Positions 1 to 7,580 of a stretch of 64,000 nt of DNA are shown in pieces; position 1 is the stretch's first letter; every line of letters starts with the position of its first letter. A program made the translations under genes and the position numbers. Below the pieces are notes generated by a model. It made no database searches and was not told the DNA's origin. It worked only from the letters and a program-made list of their open reading frames with translations. The stretch is from Mesorhizobium sp. AR02 (lineage in GTDB: Bacteria > Pseudomonadota > Alphaproteobacteria > Rhizobiales > Rhizobiaceae), in the NCBI RefSeq assembly GCF_024746835.1, contig NZ_CP080531.1, positions 2,480,001 to 2,544,000 on the forward strand. Direction: 5' to 3'.

Positions 1-1381
1 AGCGTCGTGCACGACGCCCTGGACGACTTCCCCGACTTCGTCCTGATCGGCCATTCCGGCTCGACCTCGGCGCACCCGACCGCCTTGCTGATCGCCGGGA
101 TGATCAAGGAACGCGAACCAGCGACCATCATCATCTATGGCGGCGTCTTCCCGACCTATCACTGGCGCGACATACTGGCGGCAACCGACGTCTTCGACTT
201 CATCGTGCGCGGCGAGGGCGAAGCGACTGTGGTGGCGCTGGTCGAGGCGCTGGAAATGCACCAGTCGCCGGCGAGCGTGGCCGGCATCGCCTTTCGCGAC
301 GATCTGCGCCGTCCCGTCGCCACGCAGCCAGCAATGACCATTTCGGAGCTCGACGCCTACCGCGTTGGTTGGGAGCTGATTGACCACCGGTGCTACAGCT
401 ATTGGGGTGGCAAGCGCGCGGTGGTCATGCAGTTTTCGCGCGGCTGTCCGCATCTGTGCAATTACTGCGGCCAGCGCGGCTTCTGGACCCGCTGGCGGCA
501 TCGCGATCCCAAGAAATTCGCGCAGGAGATCGCCTGGCTGCACCGCGAGCACGGCGTCGAGCTGATCAATCTTGCCGACGAGAACCCGACGGTTTCGAAG
601 AAGGCGTGGCGCGCCTTTCTCGATGCGCTGATCGCCCAGGATGTGCCGGTGCTGATCGTCGGCTCGACCCGGGCCGACGACATTGTGCGCGATGCCGACA
701 TCCTGCATCTCTACCGCAAGGCCGGTGTCATCCGCTGGCTGCTCGGCATGGAAAACACCGACGAACAGACGCTTCAACTGATCCGCAAGCAGCACCTCAT
801 CCGACCGCGAGGCGATAAGGCTGCTGCGAAAGCACGGCATATTGTCGATGGCGACCTGGGTGGCGGGCTTCGAGGATGAAGGCTTTCGCGACCTGTGGCG
901 CGGCTTTCGCCAGCTGATCGCCTATGACCCGGACCAGATCCAGGCGCTTTACGTGACGCCGCATCGCTGGACGCCGTTCTTCCGCATCGCCCGCGAGCGC
1001 AAGGTGATCCAGAGAGATGCCCGGCTGTGGGACTACAAGCACCAGGTGCTGCAGATGACCCGGCTGAAACCGTGGATGCTGTTCTTCAGCGTCAAGCTGA
1101 TCGAGCTCGCGGTGCAATCGCGACCGAAGGCGCTGGCACGCATCCTGTTCCACCCCGATTCCGAACAGCGCCATTCGATGCGCTGGTACACGCAAATGGG
1201 CCGCCGCGTCTGGTTCCGTGAGGTCTGGGGATTTCTGGTCCGCGATATCAGGGTGAAAGACGGCCCGACGCTTGCCGAATTCTGGGGTGCGCCGCAGGAC
1301 GCCGAGGAGGAATCAATGGTCTTCGCGCGCCCGGCGCGCAAATCGGCCGCGCCTGCCGTCGAACAGTCGCGCAGCGTCTGA
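1..1381 (+). pseudogene. BchE-like B12-binding/radical SAM protein, 5' cut by window edge, frameshifted
   Basis: The first reading frame (through about base 790) holds the end of a B12-binding domain and a radical SAM core. The CX3CX2C cluster motif is visible as C-PHL-C-NY-C, with cysteine codons near 445, 457 and 466, followed by a GQRGFW segment. The match to the rest of the family continues in another frame from about 791, through SMATWVAGFE and LYVTPHRWTP to the stop at 1381. The switch occurs just after CGCAAG at 783-788, where the usual glycine-rich RKGG.. codons look shortened by about 5 nt. The family is that of the anaerobic Mg-protoporphyrin IX monomethyl ester cyclase BchE, about 550 residues. 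No other bacteriochlorophyll gene is present, so a role in pigment synthesis is not supported. It is either a recent pseudogene or a sequencing error. Confidence 0.75.
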
Positions 1382-1493
1382 GCAACGCGGCTTCTGCGCA
1401 TCGTCGCTTCGAGCCTGACCTTTCGCACTGGTCGCCGACGGTCAGCGCGCTAAATTTTTGCAATGGACCGCTGGTTACCGGCAGGAGGACGCG

Positions 1494-1952
1494 ATGAACC
1501 TTGTCACACATAAGAAGATGAAGGGTGACCGACTGATGCCTTGGGGGAAAGGTACTGTCGTCACCGGCGCCAAGGGATATGTCTTTCTTGCCGGCAATAC
1601 GGGCACTGCCGAAAACTACGATCCGTCGAGTGGCAAGGGTGGTGCCGTCGGTGACGCAGCGACGCAATGGCGCTCCATCCTGACGAACATCAAATCAGAT
1701 CTGGAGGAGCTTGGCAGTTCGCTCGAAAATCTCGTCAAGATCACCCAATACGTCAAGGGACCGTTTCCGGACGGTGGGGCCCTCAGCTCCCCAAATTTTC
1801 GGCTGGACGTCATGGACGAATTCTTTGCCGAGCACTGTCCAAAGCATTGCAGCTACAACAATCCGCCGCCATCGGAGGTGATCGGAGTTGCCGCACTTGC
1901 CCACCCCGACCTCGTCGTCGAAATCGTGGCCGTTGCGGCCCTGCCGGATTAG
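1494..1952 (+). CDS. RidA/YjgF/YER057c family protein
   Basis: A 152-residue protein of the Rid family. Family members deaminate reactive enamine/imine intermediates or serve as related small-molecule binding trimers. Visible features are the GYVFLAGNTG segment near the N-terminus, a DLEELGSSLENLVKITQYV helix typical of the fold, and a C-terminal hydrophobic strand ending in VEIVAVAALPD. The ATG at 1494 is chosen because an AGGAGG sequence lies at 1483-1488; an upstream TTG at 1458 lacks such a site. The family's catalytic arginine is not clearly placed (the C-terminal motif is divergent), so this may be a non-archetypal Rid subgroup. It is convergent with argB. Confidence 0.75.
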   Translation: MNLVTHKKMKGDRLMPWGKGTVVTGAKGYVFLAGNTGTAENYDPSSGKGGAVGDAATQWRSILTNIKSDLEELGSSLENLVKITQYVKGPFPDGGALSSPNFRLDVMDEFFAEHCPKHCSYNNPPPSEVIGVAALAHPDLVVEIVAVAALPD

Positions 1953-1998
1953 TGGATGCTCAACGGCAGGCAGCGTCCGGTGCTGTAGCCGCAGACTA

Positions 1999-2898
1999 TC
2001 ACGGCACGATCAGCGTGCCGGCACCGTGTTCGGTGAAGAGTTCGAGCAGCACCGCATGCGGCGTCTTGCCGTTGAGGATGACGACGCCTTCGACGCCGCG
2101 CTCGATCGCCTCGATGCAGGTCTCGACCTTGGGGATCATGCCGCCAGAGACCGTGCCATCCTTGATCAGCGCCCTGGCCTCGGCCACGGTCAATTCATCG
2201 ATCAGCTTCTTGTTCTTGTCGAGCACGCCGGGCACGTCGGTCAGGAACAAAAGGCGCGAGGCCTTGCAGGCGCCGGCGATGGCACCGGCGAAGGTGTCTG
2301 CGTTGATATTGTAGGTGTGGCCGTCGCGGCCGGGCGCCACCGGCGCCAGCACCGGGATCATCTCGGAGCGCGCCAGAAGGTCGAGCAGCGTGCGGTCGAC
2401 CTCGACCGGCTCGCCGACGAAGCCGAGATCGAGCACCCGCTCGATGTTGGAGTCGGGGTCGATCATGGTCTTGCGGGCCTTTTCGGCGAACACCATGTTG
2501 CCGTCCTTGCCGCACAGGCCGATCGCCCATTCGCCTTCGGCGTTGATCAGCGCCACGATCTCCTTGTTGATCGAGCCGGCCAGCACCATTTCGACGATCT
2601 CGACCGTCTTCTGGTCGGTGACGCGCAGGCCGCCCTCGAATTTGGATTCGATGCCCATCTTGGCCAGCATGGCACCGATCTGCGGCCCGCCGCCATGCAC
2701 GACGATCGGGTTGACGCCGGATTGCTTAAGCAGCGCGATGTCGCGGGCGAAGGCCTTGCCGAGCTCGATATCACCCATGGCGTGGCCACCATATTTCACC
2801 ACGACCGTCTTGTGTTCGTAGCGCTGCATGTAAGGCAGCGCCCGCGACAGCAGGGCGGCCTGCATTTCGGCGGTGGCGGTTATCTCCGTCATCGGCAT
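1999..2898 (-). CDS. argB: Acetylglutamate kinase
   Basis: A 299-residue enzyme that phosphorylates N-acetylglutamate, the second step of arginine synthesis, in the cytoplasm. Family signatures in order are [10 protein letters not shown] near residue 30, the [11 protein letters not shown] substrate loop, GLCGKDGNM, the [13 protein letters not shown] segment and a C-terminal [11 protein letters not shown] nucleotide-binding region. The start at 2898 (MPMTEI) fits the usual length and has a GGGAA site upstream; ATG at 2892 is an alternative. A longer reading frame reaches 3012 but its extra 38 residues do not resemble the family. In Rhizobiales it normally sits after engB, from which it is here separated by about 8.8 kb of other genes. 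Confidence 0.95.
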   Translation of the reverse strand: MPMTEITATAEMQAALLSRALPYMQRYEHKTVVVKYGGHAMGDIELGKAFARDIALLKQSGVNPIVVHGGGPQIGAMLAKMGIESKFEGGLRVTDQKTVEIVEMVLAGSINKEIVALINAEGEWAIGLCGKDGNMVFAEKARKTMIDPDSNIERVLDLGFVGEPVEVDRTLLDLLARSEMIPVLAPVAPGRDGHTYNINADTFAGAIAGACKASRLLFLTDVPGVLDKNKKLIDELTVAEARALIKDGTVSGGMIPKVETCIEAIERGVEGVVILNGKTPHAVLLELFTEHGAGTLIVP

Positions 2899-2917
2899 GG
2901 TTCCCGGCTTTTGATTT

Positions 2918-2966
2918 GTGCATGTCGTTGTCCCAAAATCGCTGGGCACTTTTGGGCGACATGCAC
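2918..2966. repeat. Short intergenic palindrome upstream of argB
   Basis: Two nested complementary arms are visible: GTGCATGTCG (2918-2927) with CGACATGCAC (2957-2966), and CCCAAAA (2932-2938) with TTTTGGG (2950-2956). This matches the style of the short GCATGTCG..CGACATGC palindromes scattered in rhizobial intergenic regions. It lies just upstream of argB on the minus strand and would be transcribed into its leader if the promoter is further upstream. Confidence 0.65.
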
Positions 2967-3050
2967 TTGGAAAGGACGGCGGCGTCTTAGCGGGAATTGG
3001 CGCAGGGGGCAAATGGCATTGCTGTCATATTCGAGCTGCTCACGGCCTCG

Positions 3051-4550
3051 TCATCGCGAAGGAACCATCAATGGCGCCCTGCGGCCGAGCCAACCCGAAA
3101 GCTTCTCCATCTGCGCGGCGAAGGACAAAAGCGTCTCCTCGTCGCCCGGGCGGCCGGCGGCCTGGATGCCGAGCGGCAAGCCGGCGTCGGTGACATGGAC
3201 GGGCAGCGCGATCGACGGCTGGCCGCTGACATTGTGGATCGCCGGCCAATGGGTGAAGAAAAGGCTCTTGTCCATCAACTGGCCGAACAGCGGCTTCAGC
3301 TTCAACAGGGGCGTGAGGTGAAGCTTGTCGAGCAGGTCTTCGATCAGCTCATCGGCGCCTTTGGGATCCATGGCACCGCAGGCGAGCGGCGGATGGGCGA
3401 TGATCGGCATCAGCACGGCATCGTACTGCGCGGTTTCCTCGATCATCCGCCGCGAGGCGGCATGCAGCCGCTGCAGGCCGGCATAGATCTCGCCGGCCGA
3501 CACCATTTCGCCCAACCGGCCGAGCACCCGCGTGGCGCGCTCGATGTCGCCGGTAACGGAACGGCCGACGCGCAGCGCTTCCGCCCGCAGCGTGCCGGCA
3601 ACGGCTGATGCAACCGTCCTGCAGAAGTCGGCAAAGAAATCGCGGCCGATGAAGGGCAGGTCGATGTCCTCGACGATGTGGCCGCCCTCTCTCGCAAGCG
3701 CCACCGCCGTGTCCAGCGCTTTCATTGTCTCGACCGAGATCGGCAGGCCAAGCGGCGACTTGCGGTACACGGCCAGCCGGAGCTTGCCGGGATCGCGCGC
3801 GGCAGCGGCGGCGAATGTGGCCTTCGGCGGATGTGCCGCATAGGGCGACAAGGCGTCGGGACCGTGGGTAAGGTCGAGCAGCAGCGCGCAATCGCGCACC
3901 GAGCGGGTGACGGCATGGTCGACCACCATGCCGTACCAGCTTTCGCTGACCAGCGGCGTCAGCGGGATGCGGCCGCGCGAGGTCTTGAGGCCGACCAACC
4001 CGGTGCAGGCGGAAGGCACGCGGATCGAGCCGCCACCATCGGAGGCATGCGCCACCGGCACCACGCCGGCGGCGACCAGGGCCGCCGAACCACCCGACGA
4101 GCCGCCGCTGGTGTGGCCGGTGTTCCAGGGATTGCGGGTGATGCCGAAGGCTTTGGATTCGGTCATCAGCCGCAGCCCGTGTTCCGGCGATGTCGAGGTA
4201 ACGATCGGGATCAGCCCGGCGGCGAGGTAGCGCTCGGTCATCACCGAATTGACGTCGGGCACCGAGGCGGGAATGCGGCTGCCGCCATGCGACGGGACGC
4301 CCTTGATGGCGATGCCGAGGTCCTTGATGGCAAAGGGCACGCCGGCTAGCGGCAGCGAGCGGTCGATGGTTTTCGCCCGCGCCCGTGCGGCGTCATAGAG
4401 CGGCTCGGCCGTGGCATTGATTTCAGGCCGCGTGGCCTCGGCGCGCGCGATCGCCGCTTCGGTCAGCTCGATCGCCGACAGCTCGCCCTTGCGCACAAGA
4501 CCGGCGAGGCCGGTCGCGTCTTCTTCCCACAGGATCCGTTCGACCGACAT
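3051..4550 (-). CDS. Amidase (amidase signature family)
   Basis: A 499-residue hydrolase of the amidase signature family, which cleaves amide bonds using a Ser-cisSer-Lys triad. The triad can be placed: Lys76 in VPFAIKDLG, the cis-Ser in GGSSGGSA (151-152) and the nucleophile Ser175 in DGGGSIRVPS. The protein is full length for the family and has no signal peptide. Substrate cannot be told from sequence; the closest style is the 6-aminohexanoate-cyclic-dimer hydrolase/indoleacetamide hydrolase group. It sits between argB and the divergent ECF sigma gene, with a 138-bp gap to the latter. Confidence 0.9.
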   Translation of the reverse strand: MSVERILWEEDATGLAGLVRKGELSAIELTEAAIARAEATRPEINATAEPLYDAARARAKTIDRSLPLAGVPFAIKDLGIAIKGVPSHGGSRIPASVPDVNSVMTERYLAAGLIPIVTSTSPEHGLRLMTESKAFGITRNPWNTGHTSGGSSGGSAALVAAGVVPVAHASDGGGSIRVPSACTGLVGLKTSRGRIPLTPLVSESWYGMVVDHAVTRSVRDCALLLDLTHGPDALSPYAAHPPKATFAAAAARDPGKLRLAVYRKSPLGLPISVETMKALDTAVALAREGGHIVEDIDLPFIGRDFFADFCRTVASAVAGTLRAEALRVGRSVTGDIERATRVLGRLGEMVSAGEIYAGLQRLHAASRRMIEETAQYDAVLMPIIAHPPLACGAMDPKGADELIEDLLDKLHLTPLLKLKPLFGQLMDKSLFFTHWPAIHNVSGQPSIALPVHVTDAGLPLGIQAAGRPGDEETLLSFAAQMEKLSGWLGRRAPLMVPSR

Positions 4551-4688
4551 GTGCGCTCCCCCACTCCCGCCAAGCTAGCCAGCGGCGATTCCCTTGGCAA
4601 TCGAAGCCTGTGCCCGGACCCCGGAACTTTAGGTGCATGGAATATTTCCGGCGTTGCAAATACAACGCAATTGCCTAATTTGGCAGGC

Positions 4689-5228
4689 ATGACGCCGCAG
4701 GACATCACCAAGCTGATCGTCCGGACTTCGATGAAGGATCGGGCTGCGTTCGATCTGCTCTACCGGCAGACCAGCGCGAAACTTTTCGGCGTCTGCCTTC
4801 GTGTATTGAACGACCGGGGAGATGCTGAAGAAGCGCTGCAGGAAGTCTTCGTCAAGATATGGACGAAGGCGGATCGTTTTGCTGTCTCCGATCTGAGCCC
4901 GATCTCCTGGCTGGTGGCAATCGCCCGCAACCACGCGATCGATCGCGTCAGGGCGCGGCGCAAGCCTGCCGCCGATATCGATGCCGCGCTCGACGTGGCC
5001 GATCCGGCACCGGGACCTGAAGCGATGGTGGTGGCGGGCGACGAATCCGAGCGCATCCATCATTGTCTCGAAGAGCTGGAGAAGGACCGGGCGGCGGCCG
5101 TCCGAGGCGCTTATCTCAAGGGCGAAAGTTATGCCGAACTGGCGGAGCGCTACGGCGTGCCGCTGAACACGATGCGTACCTGGCTGCGCCGCAGCCTGAT
5201 GAAACTCAGAGAATGTCTGGAAAGATGA
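4689..5228 (+). CDS. ECF RNA polymerase sigma factor (SigK-like)
   Basis: A 179-residue group-4 sigma factor. Region 2 is seen as DLLYRQTSAKLFGVCLRVL..DAEEALQEVFVKIW, and region 4 as a helix-turn-helix with ESYAELAERYGVPLNTMRTWLRRS. There is no sigma-1 or sigma-3 region, as expected for ECF factors. The ATG at 4689 gives normal family length; an extended frame to 4551 adds an unconserved tail. The ribosome-binding site is weak. The stop overlaps the start of the anti-sigma gene (ATGA), which points to translational coupling. By arrangement with an RskA-type anti-sigma and a fasciclin gene it resembles the mycobacterial SigK locus. Confidence 0.9.
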   Translation: MTPQDITKLIVRTSMKDRAAFDLLYRQTSAKLFGVCLRVLNDRGDAEEALQEVFVKIWTKADRFAVSDLSPISWLVAIARNHAIDRVRARRKPAADIDAALDVADPAPGPEAMVVAGDESERIHHCLEELEKDRAAAVRGAYLKGESYAELAERYGVPLNTMRTWLRRSLMKLRECLER

Positions 5229-5947
5229 CACTGGCAGAGGACAATGGACCGGAACGTGGAGGCGACGACCTGCTCGCCGCCGAATACGTTCTCGGCGTTC
5301 TGCCGGTGGAAGAGCGGCAGATCGCGACCAGGCGCATCGACACCGAGACGGATTTCGCGCGGCTCGTCGATGGCTGGGAGGTCCACCTCTCGCCGCTGGC
5401 CGCCGCCTATGCGGAGGTCGAGCCGCCGCCGTCGGTGAAGGTGGCTGTCGATCGCCGGCTGTTTGCATCGACCGCGGCCACATCAGCCGAGGCACGCGCC
5501 GGCCTGTGGTCCAGCCTCGCCTTCTGGCGCGGCCTTGCCGTAGCGGCAGTCGCGGCGCTGGCTCTCTATGTCGCCGTGCCCTACGTCAATCGGCCCGCAG
5601 AACAGCCGCAGGCGCGGCTTGTCGCCTCGCTGGCCGCCGACGGCAGCGACGTAAAATATCTCGCCGTCTATGATTCCGAGCGGCATGAGGTCAGCCTTTC
5701 GCATGTTTCCGGCACGCTGGCTTCCGGCAAGGACTTCGAACTTTGGATGATCCAGGGCAAGAACGCCCCGGTCTCGATGGGCGTCATCCCGGCCGGTGCG
5801 ACCGCGCATATCGGGGTATCGCCCGCCACCCAGCAGAAGCTCGCCCAGGGCGCGGTGCTGGCCGTCAGTCTGGAGCCTGCCGGCGGTTCGCCGACGGGGC
5901 AGCCCACCGGACCGGTGGTTGCCGCAGGCGACCTGAAGGGCATCTGA
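5225..5947 (+). CDS. Anti-sigma factor, RskA family
   Basis: A membrane anti-sigma factor of about 240 residues, expected to hold the preceding ECF sigma at the inner membrane. It has an N-terminal cytoplasmic part with LLAAEYVLGVLPVEER, one transmembrane segment (about residues 97-115, GLAVAAVAALALYVAVPYV) and a periplasmic RskA C-terminal domain ending in LEPAGGSPTGQPTGPVV. The ATG at 5225 overlaps the sigma stop by 4 nt; ATG at 5213 is an in-frame alternative, and neither has a strong ribosome-binding site. No CHCC zinc motif is present, so it is not of the ZAS type. Confidence 0.88.
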   Translation: MTLAEDNGPERGGDDLLAAEYVLGVLPVEERQIATRRIDTETDFARLVDGWEVHLSPLAAAYAEVEPPPSVKVAVDRRLFASTAATSAEARAGLWSSLAFWRGLAVAAVAALALYVAVPYVNRPAEQPQARLVASLAADGSDVKYLAVYDSERHEVSLSHVSGTLASGKDFELWMIQGKNAPVSMGVIPAGATAHIGVSPATQQKLAQGAVLAVSLEPAGGSPTGQPTGPVVAAGDLKGI

Positions 5948-6093
5948 GCCGCTTCTTCTTGCCGCGGACGTCGCCAGGATAATTTCAATCTATCTTATGC
6001 CACGCATGTCTAAATAAGCATGTGAGCCGGCAAACTGTCGCACACAACAAATCTCTTCGCCCCCGCGATAAAATTAAAAATCCAAAAATATTC

Positions 6094-6120
6094 TGAAACT
6101 CCCGCGGTTGTGTTCCGTAT
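6094..6120 (+). promoter_or_regulatory. Candidate ECF-type promoter of the first fasciclin gene
   Basis: TGAAAC (6094-6099) and CGTAT (6116-6120) are separated by 16 nt, the layout of ECF-dependent promoters (-35 containing GAAC/GAAAC, -10 containing CGT). They lie about 50 nt upstream of the fasciclin start. A similar pair precedes the second fasciclin gene (17581-17605). This is a pattern match by eye only. Confidence 0.35.
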
Positions 6121-6171
6121 CTCCTCGCGTCCCCAAAAATGGGAAGAGAAAACCCGAGGAGTTTTGACATC

Positions 6172-6729
6172 ATGCGTAGATACGCCACCCTTTTGCTCGC
6201 CGGTACAATTGCCGTTTCCGCACTCGCCACCGCTGCCTATGCCGAAAACCCGATGGTCGGCGGCGCCGCCATGTATGCTCAGAAGAACATCATCGAGAAC
6301 GCCGTCAATTCGAAGGATCACACGGCGCTGGTCGCCGCCGTCAAGGCCGCCGGCCTGGTCGAGACCCTGCAGGGCGCCGGTCCGTTCACCGTCTTCGCGC
6401 CGACCAACGAGGCCTTCGCCGCACTGCCGGCCGGCACGGTCGACACGCTGCTCAAGCCCGAGAACAAGGACAAGCTCGTCAAGATCCTGACCTGCCATGT
6501 CATAGGCGCCAAGGCGATGGCGGCTGATGTCGCCTCGATGGCCAAGGCCGACGGCGGCACGCACAAGGTCAAGACCGTCGGCGGCTGCGAGCTGTCGCTG
6601 AAGGCCGAGGGCGGCAAGGTCACCGTCACCGATGAGAACGGCAACGTCGCCAATGTGACGATCGCCGATGTCGAGCAGTCCAACGGCGTCATCCACGTCA
6701 TCGACAAGGTTTTGCTCCCGAAGATGTGA
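6172..6729 (+). CDS. Secreted fasciclin (FAS1) domain protein, copy 1
   Basis: A 185-residue protein with a Sec signal peptide (cleavage likely after AYA, residue 24) and a single FAS1 domain. The domain is marked by GPFTVFAPTNEAFAALP and by SNGVIHVIDKVLLP at the end, the H1 and H2 boxes of the family. FAS1 domains act in adhesion or envelope interactions. The ATG at 6172 has GAGGAG at 6156-6161. It lies directly after the ECF/RskA pair and is the obvious candidate target of that sigma factor. Copy 2 at 16958-17518 is nearly identical over the N-terminal half but much less so after about residue 115. Two cysteines (in LTCHV and GGCEL) are absent from copy 2. Confidence 0.92.
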   Translation: MRRYATLLLAGTIAVSALATAAYAENPMVGGAAMYAQKNIIENAVNSKDHTALVAAVKAAGLVETLQGAGPFTVFAPTNEAFAALPAGTVDTLLKPENKDKLVKILTCHVIGAKAMAADVASMAKADGGTHKVKTVGGCELSLKAEGGKVTVTDENGNVANVTIADVEQSNGVIHVIDKVLLPKM

Positions 6730-6831
6730 TCGGCTCTAAAATGTAACAAAGGGCTTGCAGCGACGAACTTGCAGCAAGAGCCCTCCGTCGATTGCATAGT
6801 CTCGCTCCCGTGACCTGCAACGACACGCGTG

Positions 6832-6876
6832 CTCCGCGCCGCCCACGGTCAACCGTGGACCGGCGCGGAGTTTCGT
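6832..6876 (+). terminator. Strong hairpin after fasciclin gene, possible intrinsic terminator
   Basis: CTCCGCGCCG (6832-6841) pairs perfectly with CGGCGCGGAG (6861-6870), and an inner CCACGGT/ACCGTGG stem has a 2-nt loop. It is followed by TTTCGTT, a short and imperfect T tract. It separates the fasciclin gene from msrB. Confidence 0.55.
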
Positions 6877-6953
6877 TCGAGGGCAACCGTCACCGGCTTT
6901 TGATTTTTGCGTGGCGGTATAGTTTGGCAAATGGACAACAGGAGGAACTGGTC

Positions 6954-7457
6954 ATGAACCGTCGCGATCTTCTTTTGAGCGGTGCCGCTGCAATTGGCGT
7001 CGTCGGAGCCGCGGCAACCATGCTGCGCATGGGCAGCCCGCAGCCCGCGCAGGCCGCCGAGAAATTCGAGATCACCAAGACCGACGACGAGTGGAAAGCC
7101 ATCCTGTCGCCGGCTGCCTTCGACGTGCTGCGCAAGCAAGGCACCGAATATCCAGGCACCAGCCCGCTGCTCAACGAACACCGCAAAGGTATCTTCGCCT
7201 GTGCCGGCTGCGACCTGCCGGTCTATCCCTCCGAGACGAAGTTCGATTCCGGCACCGGCTGGCCGAGCTTCTGGCAAGAGATCGCCAATGGCATCGGCAG
7301 GACCGAGGACAGGTCGCTCGGCATGACCCGCACCGAAGTGCATTGCCGCCGCTGCGGCGGCCATCTCGGCCACCTCTTCGACGACGGCCCGGCGCCGACC
7401 GGCCTGCGCCATTGCATCAACGGCGTGGCGCTGACCTTCAAACCTGCCACGGCCTGA
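6954..7457 (+). CDS. msrB: Tat-exported peptide-methionine (R)-S-oxide reductase
   Basis: A 167-residue enzyme that reduces methionine-R-sulfoxide in proteins. The N-terminus MNRRDLLLSGAAAIG looks like a twin-arginine signal, placing the enzyme in the periplasm. Zinc cysteines are C83/C86 (CAGC) and C131/C134 (CRRC); the catalytic cysteine is C154 in RHCINGVAL. The FDSGTGWPSFW substrate segment is intact. The ATG at 6954 has GGAGGA at 6941-6946; the frame extends upstream but without family similarity. It lies downstream of the ECF/anti-sigma/fasciclin genes in the same direction, which suggests a role in envelope oxidative repair. Confidence 0.93.
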   Translation: MNRRDLLLSGAAAIGVVGAAATMLRMGSPQPAQAAEKFEITKTDDEWKAILSPAAFDVLRKQGTEYPGTSPLLNEHRKGIFACAGCDLPVYPSETKFDSGTGWPSFWQEIANGIGRTEDRSLGMTRTEVHCRRCGGHLGHLFDDGPAPTGLRHCINGVALTFKPATA

Positions 7458-7479
7458 CGAAATTCGACCTCAAACGAAA

Positions 7480-7510
7480 AACTCCGGGTCTTGCGGCCCG
7501 GAGTTTTTTT
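7480..7510. terminator. Bidirectional intrinsic terminator between msrB and emrB
   Basis: AACTCCGGG (7480-7488) and CCCGGAGTT (7497-7505) form a 9-bp stem with an 8-nt loop, followed by a T tract to 7510. A-rich sequence precedes the stem, so it can also end minus-strand transcripts from the convergent efflux operon. Confidence 0.85.
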
Positions 7511-7580
7511 GCGCGGTCAGAGCTTTTCGGGCGTGGACTGGAGGAGCTTCCCGAAACCGCTGCCCACGTGTGTGTTGGTT

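Noticed and set aside
1..1381. Part of a photosynthesis gene cluster
   Set aside because: Only a single broken BchE-like gene is present; no bch, crt or puf genes follow.
1888..3321. A 477-residue plus-strand open frame across argB
   Set aside because: It is antisense to argB, lacks family similarity and has the low-complexity His/Arg/Gly composition typical of shadows of GC-rich genes.
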